Assembly: GCA_002490635.1 (NCBI GenBank)
Contig: DKUJ01000049.1
Location: 13,456 to 20,277 of the forward strand
Source: Porphyromonadaceae bacterium UBA7207
GTDB lineage: Bacteria; Bacteroidota; Bacteroidia; Bacteroidales; Muribaculaceae
Length of the DNA stretch: 6,822 nucleotides
Reading direction: 5' to 3'
Position 1 is the first letter of the stretch. Every line of letters starts with the position of its first letter. This document shows, piece by piece, positions 4,381-6,822 of this stretch. The notes beneath the pieces are model-generated. The model did no database searches, had not been told where the DNA came from, and saw nothing but the letters and a program-made list of their open reading frames with translations. The position numbers and the translations under genes were made by a program.

Positions 4381-6822
4381 TTAGAAGTTGGCCACCACAC
4401 CGAGGGTGAAGGTGACAGGACGCGGATAGGCGTTGTTGTCCAGGCCCTGCTGGAAGGTGAGTTCGGGGTCGAGACCCTTGTAGGAGGTGATTACGAAGGG
4501 GTTCTGAACGGCACCGTAGAGACGCAGGCGCAGGCGGTTGCGCATCAGGCTGTCCCAGGTATATCCCAGGGTGATGTTGTCGCAACGTACGAACGAGGCG
4601 TTCTGCACCCAGTGGGAGCTGAGCTGGAGCATTTCGCTCTTGGCGCTCTCGAACAGGTAGGTGTTCGACATGATGTTGCTCAGAGGTGCCGAATTGGTGG
4701 CGGAAATGAAGGAGTTGTTCATCGTGTTGGCATTGTAGGCCCAGTTGCCGAATGCGCCGCGGAGCACGAAACCGAAGTCCCAGTTTTTCCAGTTGAAGGT
4801 GTTGTGCCAGCTTACGGTGATGTCGGGATGAACGTGGTGGTAGAAAATCTTGTCGTCGGCGTTGATCACACCGTCGCCGTTCTGGTCCACATACACGCCT
4901 TCGAGAGGATTGCCTGTGGCGTCGTAGGCCTGCTGGTACACATAGAAGCTGTAGGCGCTCTGTCCCACTTCATGCTTCTGCACATTGCCGGCGGTGCCGA
5001 TGTTGCCGGTCATGGTGTCGGCGCCTTCGGCGAGGCGGGTGATTTTGTTGCGGTTCCAGGCCAGGTTGAGGTTGGAGTTCCACACGAAATCGTTGGTCAC
5101 CACGGGGCGGGTGTTGATGTTGAACTCGATGCCGGTGTTCTTGAGGTCGCCGAGGTTGATTTGGCCCACATTGGAGAGGTTGGAGCCTGCGGGATAGTTG
5201 GCGGTCACCAGAAGGTCTTTGGTCTTGCGGATATAGAATTCAAGAGAACCGTTGATGCGGTTGTTGAGGAATCCGTAGTCGATACCCACGTTCCAGGTGC
5301 TGGTCTCTTCCCATTTGAGGGCGGCGTTGTATTTCTGGGGATATGTGATCTGCACATATTCGCCGTCGATGGGGTAAGTGTTGTTGTTGCCGGTGGTGAC
5401 GTCGTAGATTGGCAGGTAGGGGAACACGTCGTTGAGTTTTGTGCCGAGGTCCTGCTGGCCGGTGACACCGAATTCGGCGCGCAGCTTGAGTTCGCTCATC
5501 ACGCCGCGGGCGCCTTCCATGAAGTTTTCGTCGAGAAGTTTCCAGCCCAGAGCCACCGATGGGAAGTTACCCCAGCGGTTTTCCTTGCCGAAACGCGAAG
5601 TTCCGTCGCGGCGCATTGTGGCGGTGAGCAGGTAGCGGTCCTTGAAGGTGTAGTTCAGACGGCCGAAGAACGATACCAGCTGGTAGCGCACGCTGTAGTA
5701 GTAGGTGGGGGAGTACTGGTAGCCTGCGAATTCGGCTGCGGGGGTGGGCTTGCCGCCGTTGATGGCGGGGTTGGTGATGATGTAGTCGCTGTTCGCGATG
5801 TCGTTGACCACGGTGCTGAAGTTGTGGCCCTTGTCGTTGAAGCGCTGCCAGGAGTAGCCGGCGGTGAGGTCGAGGTCGGAGCTGATGGCCTCGAAGTGCT
5901 TGTTGTAGTTCAGGTAGAAGTCGAGCAGCAGGGTATAGCGTTCCTGAAGCTCTTTGTTGCGGTTGCCGTAGCCGTTCTGGATATACACGGTGGAGCCGTC
6001 GCTGCCGTGGATGGCGAAGTTGCCGTCCCATGCTGCGGGTGCGTTGGGGTTCACCCACGTTGCTACCTCGCCGTGGCTGTAGTCGTAGCCGAGGTTGAGG
6101 TTGGCGCGGAGTTCGCGGAGGAAGGGCATCTTGAGGTCGAGCTGGAGGTTGCCCACGCTCTGGTAAACCTTGGAGTGGCTGTTGTTCTCCTTGAACAGAG
6201 ATACGGGGTTCTTGGAGTAGAGGTTGTTGATGTCGGAGCCTGGAGTGGTGGCGTCGGCAATCATGCCGCCGTTGATATAGGTGGTGTAGTTGTTGAATAC
6301 GCTCGGGGTGTACACGGGCAGGGTGGGGTTGAAGCCTACGGCCGAACCAAGGGCGCCGTTGCCGCTGTATTCGTTGGTGATGTACGAGCCTTTTACGTTG
6401 GCGTTCACGCTCAGCAGGTCGTCGAAGAACTTGGGTGTCAGGTTCACGCTGGCTCCCAGACGCTGGTTGTCTGTCTCGCGTACCACACCGTCGGTGCCGG
6501 TATAGTTCACGGCAACGCGGTAGGGCAGCACGCCGGCGGTACCGCCTACGCTGAGGCTGTAGTCATGGCTGAAGGTGGTGCGGAGCACTTCTTTCTGCCA
6601 GTTGGTGTTGGCGGTGCCGAGCTGGGCGGCCTGCATGGAGTCCTCTCCGTAGCGGTTGCGGATGAAGCTGGCGAACTCCGACGCGTTCATCATGTTGAGA
6701 TAGTTGCGGGGGGTGGCCACATAAAAGTTGGCGGCGAAGTTCACCTGCGGACGACCGCTCTTGCCGCTCTTGGTGGTGATGATGATCACACCGTTGGAGG
6801 CGCGCGAACCGTAGATGGCTGT
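4381..6822 (-). CDS. susC: SusC/RagA-family TonB-dependent outer-membrane transporter (partial, 5' end outside window)
   Basis: This is the TonB-driven barrel that imports the oligosaccharides presented by SusD. The reading frame is open to the window edge, so 813 C-terminal residues are seen of a family length near 1000; the signal peptide, carboxypeptidase-regulatory-like domain, TonB box and most of the plug lie upstream. The first visible residues hold the SusC plug signature YGSRASNG (4-11), then VIIITTKSG (12-20). A GTG codon at 6789 could be taken for a start but is the Val of that conserved motif, so it is internal. The rest is the 22-stranded barrel, including the common DQNGDGVINADDK loop (about 646-658, EF-hand-like) and a terminal strand TLGVVANF ending in Phe, the expected barrel-assembly signal. 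It is the first gene of the visible operon, and no frameshift is seen. The substrate is inferred from the SusD partner. Confidence 0.95.
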   Translation of the reverse strand, partial: TAIYGSRASNGVIIITTKSGKSGRPQVNFAANFYVATPRNYLNMMNASEFASFIRNRYGEDSMQAAQLGTANTNWQKEVLRTTFSHDYSLSVGGTAGVLPYRVAVNYTGTDGVVRETDNQRLGASVNLTPKFFDDLLSVNANVKGSYITNEYSGNGALGSAVGFNPTLPVYTPSVFNNYTTYINGGMIADATTPGSDINNLYSKNPVSLFKENNSHSKVYQSVGNLQLDLKMPFLRELRANLNLGYDYSHGEVATWVNPNAPAAWDGNFAIHGSDGSTVYIQNGYGNRNKELQERYTLLLDFYLNYNKHFEAISSDLDLTAGYSWQRFNDKGHNFSTVVNDIANSDYIITNPAINGGKPTPAAEFAGYQYSPTYYYSVRYQLVSFFGRLNYTFKDRYLLTATMRRDGTSRFGKENRWGNFPSVALGWKLLDENFMEGARGVMSELKLRAEFGVTGQQDLGTKLNDVFPYLPIYDVTTGNNNTYPIDGEYVQITYPQKYNAALKWEETSTWNVGIDYGFLNNRINGSLEFYIRKTKDLLVTANYPAGSNLSNVGQINLGDLKNTGIEFNINTRPVVTNDFVWNSNLNLAWNRNKITRLAEGADTMTGNIGTAGNVQKHEVGQSAYSFYVYQQAYDATGNPLEGVYVDQNGDGVINADDKIFYHHVHPDITVSWHNTFNWKNWDFGFVLRGAFGNWAYNANTMNNSFISATNSAPLSNIMSNTYLFESAKSEMLQLSSHWVQNASFVRCDNITLGYTWDSLMRNRLRLRLYGAVQNPFVITSYKGLDPELTFQQGLDNNAYPRPVTFTLGVVANF

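Noticed and set aside
6787..6789. GTG as a possible SusC start codon
   Set aside because: The frame continues upstream to the window edge with the conserved plug motif YGSRASNG, so this GTG encodes an internal valine.

Overview
The window is the 3' part of a Bacteroidota polysaccharide-utilisation operon of the Sus (starch utilisation system) type, followed by the start of a tRNA gene. All supported genes are on the minus strand. The organism is most likely a member of the Bacteroidales. The evidence is a SusC/SusD pair with SusE/SusF-like lipoproteins, three surface-type lipoprotein signal peptides, start codons without a Shine-Dalgarno sequence, and a TTTG / TAnnTTTG promoter of the Bacteroides kind before the tRNA. 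The genes are GC-rich for this order (upper fifties percent by eye) and the spacers are AT-rich. A GC-rich gut lineage such as Muribaculaceae or Alistipes is possible, but the family cannot be fixed from this sequence.

Layout in the direction of transcription (high to low coordinates): a SusC-family TonB-dependent transporter cut by the window edge (6822-4381), SusD (4347-2806), a short SusE-like lipoprotein (2775-1846), a four-domain SusF-like lipoprotein (1820-336), a strong intrinsic terminator (312-275), about 170 bases of AT-rich spacer with nothing recognisable, a tRNA promoter (104-73), and the 5' end of a tRNA, probably tRNA-Asp (24-1). The four protein genes are separated by only 25-33 bases and should form one transcript. 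The operon promoter and regulator lie outside the window.

The products would work as one outer-membrane glycan-uptake machine. SusE and SusF capture and hold the glycan at the cell surface, SusD forms the lid of the SusC barrel and hands oligosaccharides to it, and SusC imports them into the periplasm with TonB energy. The order C-D-E-F is that of the Bacteroides thetaiotaomicron starch operon. The SusD protein aligns by eye along its whole length with starch SusD, keeping several but not all known sugar-contact residues. An alpha-glucan substrate is therefore the best guess, though it is an inference. No surface amylase (susG) follows susF here; the operon ends at a terminator.

I found no clear evidence of a wholly new system. 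The points most worth a second look are changes in the SusD binding site, a SusF module lacking the usual tryptophans, the reduced SusE, the absence of susG, and an identical ATATATA heptamer at nearly the same offset inside three consecutive signal-peptide coding regions.
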